Below are positions 17,229 through 25,686 of a stretch of 45,031 nucleotides of DNA, piece by piece. A program made the translations under genes and the position numbers. The number at the start of each line of letters is the position of its first letter. Within the stretch, counting starts at the first letter, position 1. Location of the stretch: the NCBI GenBank assembly GCA_949948735.1, contig CATLGV010000028.1:1-45031 (forward strand). Direction: 5' to 3'. The DNA is from an uncultured Lachnospiraceae bacterium (GTDB lineage: Bacteria; Bacillota; Clostridia; Lachnospirales; Lachnospiraceae). Under the pieces are notes generated by a model. It had not been told where the DNA came from, did no database searches, and was given only the letters and a program-made list of their open reading frames with translations.

Positions 17229-17257
17229 TTGCAACTTTGCATGAGCTGTGCTATTAT
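17229..17257 (+). promoter_or_regulatory. Sigma-A-type promoter of the ABC system
   Basis: TTGCAA (17229-17234) and TATTAT (17252-17257) are separated by 17 bases. The elements lie between the terminator and the ABC ATPase gene, about 85 bases ahead of its start. Confidence 0.55.
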
Positions 17258-17274
17258 CGTTTTATAAGTGTACC

Positions 17275-17301
17275 AACTGTATTAATTCAAATAATACAGT
17301 T
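17275..17301. promoter_or_regulatory. Perfect 10-bp inverted repeat in the ABC leader (possible operator)
   Basis: AACTGTATTA (17275-17284) and TAATACAGTT (17292-17301) are exact inverted repeats around a 7-base spacer. They sit just downstream of the predicted transcription start and 39 bases ahead of the ATPase start codon. No T-run follows, so it is not a terminator. The position fits a repressor roadblock site or a leader hairpin. No regulator gene lies beside it. Confidence 0.5.
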
Positions 17302-17340
17302 ACATAAGAACAGCGATATAAGACAACAGGGAGGCGGATA

Positions 17341-18060
17341 ATGGCAGTTAAAAAGGCCGGACCGGTTATAGAGGTAAAGGATTTATATAAGGTTTACCGT
17401 ATCGGAGAGAACAAAGTGAGAGCCTTGAACGGGGTCAGCTTCACAATCAATAAGGGAGAATTCTGCGCGATTGTGGGTACCTCGGGCTCAGGAAAGTCAA
17501 CGCTGCTGAATATGCTGGCGGGTCTGGAGAAGCCGACAAAGGGCGAGATTGTGATTGTCGGTGAGCACATGGAGACAAAGAGCGAGAACCAGCTGGTTCG
17601 CTTCAGGAGAGAGCACATCGGCTTTATCTTTCAATCCTTCAATCTCATGGGTACCATGAATGCAGTTGAAAATGTGGCGCTTCCGCTTACGTTTCAGGGT
17701 GTTTCCAAGAGACAGCGCATCAAGCGTGCCAAGAAGATGGTACGTATGGTGGGACTGGACAAATACTGGGACCACCGGCCCAATCAGATGTCCGGAGGAC
17801 AGCAGCAGCGAGTGGGCGTCGCGCGTGCCCTAGTGGTAAACCCTGAGATTATTTTTGCGGATGAGCCTACGGGAAATCTGGATTCCAATACGTCCAAGGA
17901 GATTATGGGATTGATGCAGAAGGTAGTGCGGGAACAGAAGCAGACGTTGATTATGGTTACGCATGACAATCATCTGGCGAGCTTTGCGGACAGAATCATA
18001 CGGATTGTTGACGGGAAGATTGTTGAAATGATAGACAATACAAATAAAGAAACTGTTTGA
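17341..18060 (+). CDS. ABC transporter ATP-binding protein, MacB/LolD type
   Basis: The 239-residue cytoplasmic ATPase has Walker A GTSGSGKS, the Q-loop region [18 protein letters not shown], the signature [15 protein letters not shown], Walker [13 protein letters not shown] and the switch His in MVTHDNH. The wording [10 protein letters not shown] and FNLMxTMxAxENV is typical of the MacB/LolD/FtsE-like branch that works with FtsX-fold permeases rather than importers. GGGAGG precedes the ATG. The next two genes encode an extracellular partner and the matching permease, so it probably powers a mechanotransmission or export complex. Confidence 0.93.
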   Translation: MAVKKAGPVIEVKDLYKVYRIGENKVRALNGVSFTINKGEFCAIVGTSGSGKSTLLNMLAGLEKPTKGEIVIVGEHMETKSENQLVRFRREHIGFIFQSFNLMGTMNAVENVALPLTFQGVSKRQRIKRAKKMVRMVGLDKYWDHRPNQMSGGQQQRVGVARALVVNPEIIFADEPTGNLDSNTSKEIMGLMQKVVREQKQTLIMVTHDNHLASFADRIIRIVDGKIVEMIDNTNKETV

Positions 18061-18082
18061 AGAAGGGAGAGTAATCACTAAA

Positions 18083-19753
18083 ATGAAGAAATTGAAACAA
18101 TTCATCCTATTGATGATGGCTATGGCGATGCTGTGCGGAAATGCATGCGTTGTCTTTGCGGCGGAGGACGGCAATGAATCCTCGTATTCATATGCGACGG
18201 ACGAGCAGAAGGATCATATCCGGGGGAAGCTGAATCAATACTACAGCGATTTGAAGATGATTTATAAGATACCGGAGCAGAATCTGAAGCGCATGGAAAG
18301 AATATATATCAGCGCGATGTCATATATGGAGAGCGCGATGCTGACAGAGAGCGAGCTGATCAGCTACGAGTCGAGCATAGAGGGCTACCTCTCCGATATT
18401 GCAAAGGAAAATACCTCGAGCACCGAAAAGTTTCTGATGCTTTCCAACGAGGTGCCTATTATGAACGTGGGCTATGGGGAGCAGACGTTTGTTGTGCTTT
18501 CGCTGATTAATCTCGGCAAAAACAACATTACGGACATCGTGATTACACCGACCGTCTCAAACGACAGGACAAAGTGGCCGTTTGTGATCAATCAGGCATA
18601 TGACGCGCAGGTGGTGCCGGGAATCGCGGCGTCAAACAGCGCGGAGGAGGCTCACAAAAACAGAATGGACATCGGCTGGTATTTTACGACGAGAGAGGAT
18701 GTCCTGACAGGCTGTTATCCGATAACCTTCCACGCAACCTATTATCAGGGCGGGTCGGTTGTTGAGACCGACATCACTACATATATTAATGTCAAGGGCA
18801 AGGACCCGGACAAAAGGCTGATCAAGGAGGAAGAAGAGGAGGAGGAGCAGACCAACCCCCGTATTATTGTTACCGGCTACAGAACAGATCCGGAGGTGGT
18901 TTATGCGGGCTCTACCTTTAATCTGACGGTAAGCGTTAAAAACACTTCCAGAGAGACGGCGGTTGAGAACGTACTGTTTAATCTCGAGGCAACCGTAGAA
19001 GGAAGCGATGCGCAGGCCAGCTATGCGGCATTTTTACCGACGTCGGGCTCCAGCTCCGTGTATACCGAGCGCATTGCCCCGGGACAGACCTATGAGATGA
19101 GCATTGAGATGGAAGCCAAGTCGGATTTGGCGCAGAAGCCGTATGTGCTTACGGTAAATATGAAGTACGATACGGAGACGCAGATAAATCTGGCGGATAC
19201 GGCGCATGTATCGGTACCGATCAAGCAGGAGGCAAAGCTGGATACCAGCAGCGCGGAGCTGATGCCGGAAACAATTGCGGTCGGCGAGGAATCGAATGTC
19301 ATGTTCAGCGTATTCAACACGGGCAAGACGACCTTGTATAATGTTAAGGTTACCTATGAAGGGGATACCGTGGAGAGCGGTATTACCTATCTGGGAAATA
19401 TTGCGCCGGGAGCTACCCAGAATGTAGATTCCATGGTTAAGGGGATTGCGCCTGATACCGGCTCCGGCGCCGTGAAAGCGGTGATTACCTATGAGGATGA
19501 GGCCGGCAATGAGAGCAGATATGAGAAAGAGCTGAGCCTGTATGTTTATGAGATGATAATGGAGGATATTCCGATGGAGGATATTCCGATGGAGCCGATG
19601 GAGCCGGAGAAGAAGGGGCTTCCGATGCCTGTCATTATCGGGATTGCGGCCGGCGTTGTTGTCGTGATTGTTGTTGTGGCAGTAATTATCACCAAGGTGA
19701 AGAAGGCGAAGAAGCGCAAGGAAGATATGGATTTGCTGGATGAGGATGAATAA
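18083..19753 (+). CDS. Extracellular CARDB/NEW3-like protein with C-terminal membrane anchor
   Basis: The 556-residue product has a signal peptide (about 1-27, ending VVFA). A helical N-terminal region follows, then two or three immunoglobulin-like modules similar to CARDB/NEW3 domains (VVYAGSTFNLTVSVKNTS and IAVGEESNVMFSVFNTGK). Next come a Met/Pro/Glu repeat (DIPMEDIPMEPMEP) and one membrane segment (about 515-537, IIGIAAGVVVVIVVVAVIIT) with a basic tail. It therefore sits outside the cell, anchored at its C-terminus. The gene lies between ATPase and permease genes, 22 and 3 bases from them, so it probably forms part of the ABC complex. It is not a HlyD/MacA-type adaptor, the usual partner of MacB in Gram-negative bacteria. 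Confidence 0.85.
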   Translation: MKKLKQFILLMMAMAMLCGNACVVFAAEDGNESSYSYATDEQKDHIRGKLNQYYSDLKMIYKIPEQNLKRMERIYISAMSYMESAMLTESELISYESSIEGYLSDIAKENTSSTEKFLMLSNEVPIMNVGYGEQTFVVLSLINLGKNNITDIVITPTVSNDRTKWPFVINQAYDAQVVPGIAASNSAEEAHKNRMDIGWYFTTREDVLTGCYPITFHATYYQGGSVVETDITTYINVKGKDPDKRLIKEEEEEEEQTNPRIIVTGYRTDPEVVYAGSTFNLTVSVKNTSRETAVENVLFNLEATVEGSDAQASYAAFLPTSGSSSVYTERIAPGQTYEMSIEMEAKSDLAQKPYVLTVNMKYDTETQINLADTAHVSVPIKQEAKLDTSSAELMPETIAVGEESNVMFSVFNTGKTTLYNVKVTYEGDTVESGITYLGNIAPGATQNVDSMVKGIAPDTGSGAVKAVITYEDEAGNESRYEKELSLYVYEMIMEDIPMEDIPMEPMEPEKKGLPMPVIIGIAAGVVVVIVVVAVIITKVKKAKKRKEDMDLLDEDE

Positions 19754-19756
19754 ATA

Positions 19757-21130
19757 ATGAGGATTTTTGATTTATTGTTGATGAGCATCTCGAACCTGTG
19801 GAAGAGAAAGCTTCGTACCGTCCTTACCGTACTGGGCGTAGTCATCGGCGTTACCTCGATTGTCGTCATGGTAGCGCTTGGCAACGGTCTTAAGGAGTCT
19901 ATGCTGGACAATTTTTCCAGCTACAGCTCCATGACACAGATTCAGGTCTATTCCAACAATGGCGGCGGATATTACTTTTCGACGTCGTCGTCTGACAGTA
20001 GCGCGCAGACAGAGGATATGTATTTGGACGATGCCCTGATAGAGCAGATTTTGCAGATGGAGCATGTTGTTTCTGTGGAGCCGCGGCTGAACATCTCGGT
20101 GATTGCCAAGAGTGGCAGATATATGTCCTGGATGGATATTTCGGGCGTGACCCAGGAGGCCTTAAAGAACATGAATCTGGAGGTCGGAGAGGGAACGCTT
20201 CCGCAGGCCGGAGAAGGGATGAAGCTCTTCTACGGAAACAATGTGCTGATGAATTTTTATATTGAAAAGACTGGTGTTCATCCGTATTGGGAGAATGGTG
20301 AGGCGCCCAATATTGACCTGTTTAACGATCCCATATTTATTATCTTTGATACGGATGCTTATTGGGGTTCGCAGGGAGGCGGCTCCCAGGGAACGCAGGT
20401 CAAGCCGCCCAAGAAATATATGATTGAGGCGTGCGGCATCATGTCGGGAGAGCTTGGCGAATGGAAGAATGAGAGCCAGAGCGTATTTTGCGATATGGAT
20501 GCGCTGAAGGAGCAGCTGAAAAGAGTATTTAAGAAGAAGGCGATTCCCGGTCAGCCGACAAGGAAGAACGGAAAGCCCTACAATGAGCTTTTCTACTCAG
20601 AGATAATCGTACAGGTTGACGAGATGGAAAACGTTACGGCGATAACCAAGGTGTTAAATGACATGGGATATCGCGCATACGACGATGCGGAATGGATACA
20701 GTCCAATATGGAACAGATGAATACCGTGCAGGCAGTGCTGGGCGCGATTGGCGCGGTGGCAATGCTGGTAGCGGCAATCAGTATCACCAATACGATGATG
20801 ATGTCCATCTATGAGCGCACGAAGGAAATCGGCGTTATGAAGGTGCTTGGCTGCGATATCCGCAATATTCAGGTACTGTTTCTGACGGAGGCCGGATTTA
20901 TCGGCTTTATCGGCGGTGCGATCGGGGTAGCGCTCAGCTATGGACTGGGGATTGCCCTCAACTCCATGGCGGCCTCAAGCGATATGGGATTGACCAATAT
21001 CTGCCGTATACCGCTGTGGCTTGTGCCGATGGCGATTCTGTTCGCCGTACTGGTCGGCATGATAGCAGGCTTTTTCCCGTCCCTGCGGGCGATGCGGCTC
21101 AGCCCCCTGGCAGCAATACGAAATGAATAA
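19757..21130 (+). CDS. MacB-like ABC transporter permease (FtsX fold)
   Basis: The 457-residue permease has the MacB layout. One N-terminal membrane helix (about 18-41) follows the motif NLWKRKLRTVLTVLGVVIG. A large extracytoplasmic domain (about 45-320) comes next, then three helices (about 325-350, 375-403, 420-448) with MMMSIYERTKEIGVMKVLGC and a final SLRAMRLSPLAAIRNE. These end motifs mark the FtsX/MacB_PCD family. ATG at 19757 follows the previous stop by 3 bases, so translation is probably coupled. It closes the three-gene operon and is followed by a terminator. Substrate unknown: lipoprotein, peptide or signal transmission are all possible. Confidence 0.92.
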   Translation: MRIFDLLLMSISNLWKRKLRTVLTVLGVVIGVTSIVVMVALGNGLKESMLDNFSSYSSMTQIQVYSNNGGGYYFSTSSSDSSAQTEDMYLDDALIEQILQMEHVVSVEPRLNISVIAKSGRYMSWMDISGVTQEALKNMNLEVGEGTLPQAGEGMKLFYGNNVLMNFYIEKTGVHPYWENGEAPNIDLFNDPIFIIFDTDAYWGSQGGGSQGTQVKPPKKYMIEACGIMSGELGEWKNESQSVFCDMDALKEQLKRVFKKKAIPGQPTRKNGKPYNELFYSEIIVQVDEMENVTAITKVLNDMGYRAYDDAEWIQSNMEQMNTVQAVLGAIGAVAMLVAAISITNTMMMSIYERTKEIGVMKVLGCDIRNIQVLFLTEAGFIGFIGGAIGVALSYGLGIALNSMAASSDMGLTNICRIPLWLVPMAILFAVLVGMIAGFFPSLRAMRLSPLAAIRNE

Positions 21131-21134
21131 TGTA

Positions 21135-21165
21135 AAAAACGCAGGCACATACCGCCTGCGTTTTT
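21135..21165. terminator. Intrinsic terminator after the ABC operon
   Basis: AAAAACGCAGGC (21135-21146) and GCCTGCGTTTTT (21154-21165) are perfect complements with a 7-base loop. The stem is flanked by A and T tracts, so it could terminate in either direction. Confidence 0.93.
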
Positions 21166-21229
21166 CACGTTTACCGTCTCCTACCATATATTAAGGTATC
21201 AGTTTTTTTGTAAATATATGGGGGAAAAG

Positions 21230-22189
21230 ATGGATAGAGTGCGAAGGATGCTCGGCTGTGATTCGCCGGAGGCGCTTCCGTACACGGGGAAGAATGTGTA
21301 CGTTGCGGTTTTGGACAGCGGAATAGCATTACATCCTGATTTCAGAGGCAGGGTAGCGGCATTCCGTGATTTTACCGGAACAAAGGGACTATGGAGCGTC
21401 TATCCGTGCTATGACGACAACGGACATGGTACGCATGTGTGCGGAATATTGGGCGGGAGCGGTGCGGCTTCCAAGGGGAAATACAAAGGGATAGCGCCGG
21501 AATGCCTGCTTGTCTGCGGAAAGGTACTGGACAGAAAAGGCGCGGGAAGCCTGAAGGGGCTGCTGCGGGGAATTGAGTGGATCATGGATTTGCGGAGGCA
21601 TTACCCGATTCGAATCGTGAATATTTCGATAGAAATGGATGATGAGGAGAAGCTTAATCAGGAGGAGCTTGAGCTTCTGAGAGAATATTTTGAAATACTA
21701 TGGCAACAGGAAGTCCTGATTGTGGCTGCCGCAGGAAACAAGGGGCCCAATCCCATGACGCTGTCACCGATTGGCGAGAGCGGCTGCTGTATCTGTGTCG
21801 GATGCAACGACGGAAATTATAAAGGGGCCGACGGGCATGCGTGCAGCGATTATTCCGGGCGCGGGCCGGGGAAAAGGACGGACAGAAGAGCCTGTGCGAA
21901 TCCATTGAAGAAGCCGGATATTGTGGCGCCGGGGACGGACATCGTCTCCTGCAATTACCGGTTTCGCGACAGGCCCTATGTCGCCAAAAGCGGGACGTCC
22001 ATGTCTGCGCCGATTGTGAGCGGGGCATGCGCGCTGTGTCTGCATAAATATCCGTGGCTGTCGAATTTGGAGCTTCGGAGAATCCTGTTAAACAGCGCAA
22101 GGGATATGGGGCAGGGCTGGAGCGCGCAGGGCGCCGGACTGCTGCAAATCGACAGGCTGCTTGCCAGAGGGACAATACCGAAAAATTGA
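21230..22189 (+). CDS. Subtilisin-like serine protease (S8), apparently cytoplasmic
   Basis: ATG 21230 is preferred because GGGGGAAAAG just upstream serves as ribosome binding site; 21218 would add four residues. The 319-residue product carries the full S8 catalytic set: Asp29 (AVLDSG), His66 (NGHGTH), Asn170 of the oxyanion hole (AAAGNKGP) and Ser257 (SGTSMSAP). It has no signal peptide and almost no propeptide, the catalytic Asp lying 29 residues from the start, so it probably works inside the cell, like intracellular serine proteases. It stands alone between a terminator and the promoter of the citrate operon. Its own promoter is not obvious in the 52 bases ahead of it. Cys content is high (about 10, including ESGCCICVGC). 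Confidence 0.9.
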   Translation: MDRVRRMLGCDSPEALPYTGKNVYVAVLDSGIALHPDFRGRVAAFRDFTGTKGLWSVYPCYDDNGHGTHVCGILGGSGAASKGKYKGIAPECLLVCGKVLDRKGAGSLKGLLRGIEWIMDLRRHYPIRIVNISIEMDDEEKLNQEELELLREYFEILWQQEVLIVAAAGNKGPNPMTLSPIGESGCCICVGCNDGNYKGADGHACSDYSGRGPGKRTDRRACANPLKKPDIVAPGTDIVSCNYRFRDRPYVAKSGTSMSAPIVSGACALCLHKYPWLSNLELRRILLNSARDMGQGWSAQGAGLLQIDRLLARGTIPKN

Positions 22190-22199
22190 GGTTCGATAC

Positions 22200-22228
22200 T
22201 TGACACCCAAAGTATTATTGTATACAAT
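22200..22228 (+). promoter_or_regulatory. Sigma-A-type promoter of the citrate synthase-like operon
   Basis: A consensus TTGACA (22200-22205) and TACAAT (22223-22228) are separated by 17 bases. The promoter begins 11 bases after the protease stop codon. Its -10 element is embedded in the palindrome at 22212-22233. Confidence 0.75.
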
Positions 22229-22233
22229 AATAC
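22212..22233. promoter_or_regulatory. Perfect 22-bp palindrome, likely operator for the GntR regulator
   Basis: GTATTATTGTA (22212-22222) is followed at once by its exact complement TACAATAATAC (22223-22233). The core ATTGTATACAAT is the kind of site bound by FadR-subfamily GntR proteins; the Bacillus subtilis gluconate operator is ATACTTGTATACAAGTAT. The site covers the spacer and -10 element, so bound protein would block RNA polymerase. The second gene of the operon encodes just such a regulator, so autoregulation of the operon is inferred. Confidence 0.7.
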
Positions 22234-22262
22234 AGAAATACAAATAATGAGGAGGCTGCGCG

Positions 22263-23681
22263 ATGGAGAACAAGAGTGAATATTTTGAGAACCGCCCGGT
22301 GACAATGAACGAGCACAACAATCTTTTACAGATAGAGGAGCACATGTATCAGCTTCAGGACGTCGAGAAGCCGAATGCATTCCGGAATATGTTCCCGTAC
22401 GATGAGATTCCCAAGATCCCCTTTAATGACAGGGTGGTACCCCATAATATGCCCAAGGATATATGGATTACAGATACGACCTTCCGGGACGGACAGCAGT
22501 CAAGAGCGCCGTACAGCACGGAGCAGATTGTGACCATCTATGATTACCTGCACCGGCTTGGCGGTCCTAATGGGATCATACGGCAGAGCGAGTTTTTCCT
22601 GTACAGCAAAAAGGACCGGGACGCGGTCTACAAGTGTATGGAGCGCGGGTATGCGTTTCCGGAGGTTACGTCATGGATTCGGGCCAGCAAGGAGGATTTT
22701 AAGCTTGTAAAGGAAATCGGCATGAAACAGACCGGTATCCTGGTGAGCTGTTCCGATTATCATATTTTCTTAAAGCTGAAGATGACAAGGCGCCAGGCAA
22801 TGGAGCACTATCTGTCCGTTGTCCGGGACTGTCTTGAGGAGGGAATCAGCGTCCGGTGCCATTTGGAGGACATCACCAGGGCTGATATTTACGGATACGT
22901 GGTACCGTTTTGTCAGGAGCTGATGCGGCTGGCTGAGCAGTACCGGCTTCCGATTGTTGTCCGGGCGTGTGACACGATGGGATACGGCGTCAATTATCCG
23001 GGTGCGGTTATTCCCAGAAGTGTACAGGGAATCATCTATGCGATACATACGCATGCCGGCGTGCCGCATGAATGGATAGAGTGGCATGGACACAATGATT
23101 TTTACAAAGCGGTGACCAATTCCACGACGGCATGGCTGTACGGCTGCTCCGGCGTGAATACCTCGCTGTTCGGTATCGGGGAGCGTACCGGCAATACGCC
23201 GCTTGAAGCGATGGTATTTGAGTACGCGCAGCTGAAAGGAACGCTGGACGGGATGGATACCACGGTGATTACGGAGCTTGCCCGGTATTATGAGAAGGAA
23301 ATCGGCTATCATATCCCTTCCAGAACGCCTTTTGTCGGCAGGAACTTCAATGTGACAAGAGCCGGAATCCATGCGGACGGCCTGCTCAAAAACGAGGAGA
23401 TTTACAATATTTTCGATACGGAGAAGTTTCTCAACAGACCGGTGCTCTGTGCGATTTCGAATACCTCCGGCCTTGCGGGAATCGCGCATTGGATTAATAC
23501 ATATTTTAAGCTGGATGACGAACACAAAATTCAGAAAAGCTCGGAGCTTGTCGCCTATGTAAAGACCTGGGTCGATGCGGAATACGAAAGCGGGCGCGTC
23601 ACGGTTCTGACGGACGATGAGCTGCTCTCGGTTATTGATAAGGGATGTGCGCTGCTCGGCGTGGAGCTGGCACAGGCTTAG
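22263..23681 (+). CDS. Re-citrate synthase-like enzyme (isopropylmalate/homocitrate synthase family)
   Basis: The 472-residue protein belongs to the acetyl-CoA-dependent aldol-type TIM-barrel family: TDTTFRDGQQ carries the metal and acid-base residues, EWHGHNDFY the metal-binding His pair, and GERTGNTPLEA and RAGIHADG are family motifs. It differs from ordinary isopropylmalate synthases in its roughly 60-residue N-terminal leader and in lacking the long C-terminal regulatory domain. This form matches the Re-citrate synthases described in Clostridium kluyveri and relatives, which make citrate from acetyl-CoA and oxaloacetate. Isocitrate dehydrogenase two genes downstream supports that reading, as the route leads to 2-oxoglutarate and glutamate. 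GAGGAGG precedes the ATG. Homocitrate synthase is the main alternative. Confidence 0.78.
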   Translation: MENKSEYFENRPVTMNEHNNLLQIEEHMYQLQDVEKPNAFRNMFPYDEIPKIPFNDRVVPHNMPKDIWITDTTFRDGQQSRAPYSTEQIVTIYDYLHRLGGPNGIIRQSEFFLYSKKDRDAVYKCMERGYAFPEVTSWIRASKEDFKLVKEIGMKQTGILVSCSDYHIFLKLKMTRRQAMEHYLSVVRDCLEEGISVRCHLEDITRADIYGYVVPFCQELMRLAEQYRLPIVVRACDTMGYGVNYPGAVIPRSVQGIIYAIHTHAGVPHEWIEWHGHNDFYKAVTNSTTAWLYGCSGVNTSLFGIGERTGNTPLEAMVFEYAQLKGTLDGMDTTVITELARYYEKEIGYHIPSRTPFVGRNFNVTRAGIHADGLLKNEEIYNIFDTEKFLNRPVLCAISNTSGLAGIAHWINTYFKLDDEHKIQKSSELVAYVKTWVDAEYESGRVTVLTDDELLSVIDKGCALLGVELAQA

Positions 23682-23723
23682 GGCGTTCCCGCGGGACGGA
23701 CACGCCAGGGAAGGAGCAAGGAA

Positions 23724-24410
23724 ATGAGCGGATTTGATGTGAAGCACGAAGAGGCGGACAAGTATTCCCTCCGGGGGCGGGTATTTCATAAGCTTCGGGA
23801 GGATATTCTGAACGGACGTTATCGGGAAAACGATGAGCTTCGGGAAGCTGCCATCGGGGAAGAGCTGGGGGTCAGCAGGACGCCCGTGCGGGAAGCGTTC
23901 CGGCAGCTCGAGCTGGAAGGCCTGATACGGATTGTGCCCAACAAGGGGGCGTATGTGACGGGAATATCCGCATCGGATGTCGCGGATATATATGAGATCA
24001 GGTCGCTGCTTGAGGGGCTTTGCGCGAAATGGGCGACGACGCGTATGACCAGACAGCAGATAGAAGATATGGAGGAAATCATACTTCTGAGCGAATTTCA
24101 TCTGGAGAAGGAGCATTTTGACCAGATTATTGAGCTGGACAACCGGTTTCATATGGCCTTGTATGAGGCGTGCGGCAGCAAGATTTTAATTCACCTGTTA
24201 AAGGATTTTCACCAGTATGTTCAGAAGCAGCGGCAGAAGACGCTCTCGGATGTGGCGCGCAGCCGGGAAGCGGTCGCGGAGCACAAGAGCATTATGGAGG
24301 CTGTGCGGGATGGAAACGCGGAGCTTGCGGAGCGGCTGGCGGACGAGCATATTTGTAATGCGTACCGGAATATGGTAAAATGCGGATTAAGCGAAAAGAA
24401 AACAAATTGA
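23724..24410 (+). CDS. GntR-family regulator, FadR subfamily (FCD domain)
   Basis: The 228-residue protein has an N-terminal winged helix (about 15-85) with the GntR signature VFHKLREDILNGRY and GVSRTPVREAFRQLELEGLI. An all-helical FCD ligand domain follows (about 95-220). The usual FCD metal ligands can be seen: ELDNRFH, EHKSIMEA and ADEHI. FCD domains often bind small carboxylates, so citrate, isocitrate or 2-oxoglutarate is a sensible guess here. It lies between the citrate synthase-like and isocitrate dehydrogenase genes in one operon. The palindrome over the operon promoter is of the type this subfamily binds, so it probably represses its own operon. Confidence 0.9.
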   Translation: MSGFDVKHEEADKYSLRGRVFHKLREDILNGRYRENDELREAAIGEELGVSRTPVREAFRQLELEGLIRIVPNKGAYVTGISASDVADIYEIRSLLEGLCAKWATTRMTRQQIEDMEEIILLSEFHLEKEHFDQIIELDNRFHMALYEACGSKILIHLLKDFHQYVQKQRQKTLSDVARSREAVAEHKSIMEAVRDGNAELAERLADEHICNAYRNMVKCGLSEKKTN

Positions 24411-24439
24411 TTCAGAAAGAATAAGAAGGAGGCCATGCT

Positions 24440-25648
24440 ATGGAAAAAATTAAGATGACAACCCCGCTGGTAGAGATGGATGGAGATGAGATGACCCGTA
24501 TTCTCTGGAAGATGATCAAGGAAGAGCTGCTCCTGCCGTACGTTGATTTGAAGACGGAATACTATGATTTAGGCCTGGAGCACCGCAATGAGACGGATGA
24601 CAGGGTGACCATTGATTCCGCGGAGGCGACAAAAAAGTACGGCGTAGCGGTAAAATGCGCGACAATCACGCCCAATGCGGCGCGTATGACCGAATACAAC
24701 CTCAAGGAGATGTGGAAAAGCCCGAACGGGACGATTCGTTCGATTCTGGACGGAACGGTGTTCCGCGCCCCCATTCTGGTAAAGGGCATCGTACCTTATG
24801 TCAAGAACTGGAGCAAGCCGATTACAATCGCCAGACATGCGTACGGCGATGTATATAAGAATACGGAAATCAAGATTCCGGGAAAAGGCAGGGCGGAGCT
24901 GGTATTTACGGCAGAGGACGGCACGCAGGTCAGAGAGCTGATACATGATTTTGACGGTGCGGGAATCATACAGGGCATTCATAATACGGAGGAGTCCATC
25001 TCCAGCTTTGCCAGAGCCTGCTTTGGCTATGCGGTAGACACAAAACAGGATTTGTGGTTTTCCACCAAAGATACCATTTCCAAGAAATATGACCATACCT
25101 TTAAGGATATTTTCCAGGAAATCTACGATGCGGAGTATAAGGAAAAATTCGAAGCGCTCGGCATAGAATATTTCTATACGCTGATTGATGACGCCGTGGC
25201 AAGGGTTATCCGCTCCGAAGGCGGATTTATCTGGGCATGTAAGAATTATGACGGAGATGTCATGTCAGATATGGTAGCGACTGCCTACGGAGATCTTTCC
25301 ATGATGACCTCCGTGCTGGTATCGCCGACGGGCGTTTACGAATATGAGGCGGCACACGGGACCGTGCAGCGCCATTATTACAAGCATCTGAAGGGGGAGG
25401 AGACCTCCACCAATTCCATAGCGACCATTTTTGCGTGGACGGGGGCGCTCAGAAAAAGAGGAGAGCTGGACGGCAGCAACGAGCTGGCGGCCTTTGCGGA
25501 TAAGCTGGAGAAAGCATGTATCAAGACTGTAGAAGACGGCAAAATGACCAAAAGTCTGTCGCTGATTTCGGAATGCAAGAATCCGGTGATACTCAACAGC
25601 CTTGATTTTATCAAGGCGATTCGGGAAACGCTGGAGGCGTCGCTATAA
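24440..25648 (+). CDS. icd: NADP-dependent isocitrate dehydrogenase (type II)
   Basis: The 402-residue enzyme oxidises isocitrate to 2-oxoglutarate and CO2, giving NADPH. Characteristic segments are [14 protein letters not shown], the substrate loop [26 protein letters not shown], the metal site region [14 protein letters not shown] and the coenzyme region [12 protein letters not shown]. This is the eukaryote-like (subfamily II) form rather than the E. coli type. AAGGAGG lies upstream of the ATG. It is the last gene of the operon with the Re-citrate synthase-like protein and GntR regulator. Aconitase, needed between the two enzymes, is not in this window. Confidence 0.94.
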   Translation: MEKIKMTTPLVEMDGDEMTRILWKMIKEELLLPYVDLKTEYYDLGLEHRNETDDRVTIDSAEATKKYGVAVKCATITPNAARMTEYNLKEMWKSPNGTIRSILDGTVFRAPILVKGIVPYVKNWSKPITIARHAYGDVYKNTEIKIPGKGRAELVFTAEDGTQVRELIHDFDGAGIIQGIHNTEESISSFARACFGYAVDTKQDLWFSTKDTISKKYDHTFKDIFQEIYDAEYKEKFEALGIEYFYTLIDDAVARVIRSEGGFIWACKNYDGDVMSDMVATAYGDLSMMTSVLVSPTGVYEYEAAHGTVQRHYYKHLKGEETSTNSIATIFAWTGALRKRGELDGSNELAAFADKLEKACIKTVEDGKMTKSLSLISECKNPVILNSLDFIKAIRETLEASL

Positions 25649-25686
25649 CCGGAACAATCCTGTAAATCAGAGAGGAGCCGCCCGGC

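Noticed and set aside
22770..24152. 460-codon open frame on the minus strand
   Set aside because: It runs antisense across the citrate synthase-like and GntR genes, spans their intergenic gap and shows no family motif.
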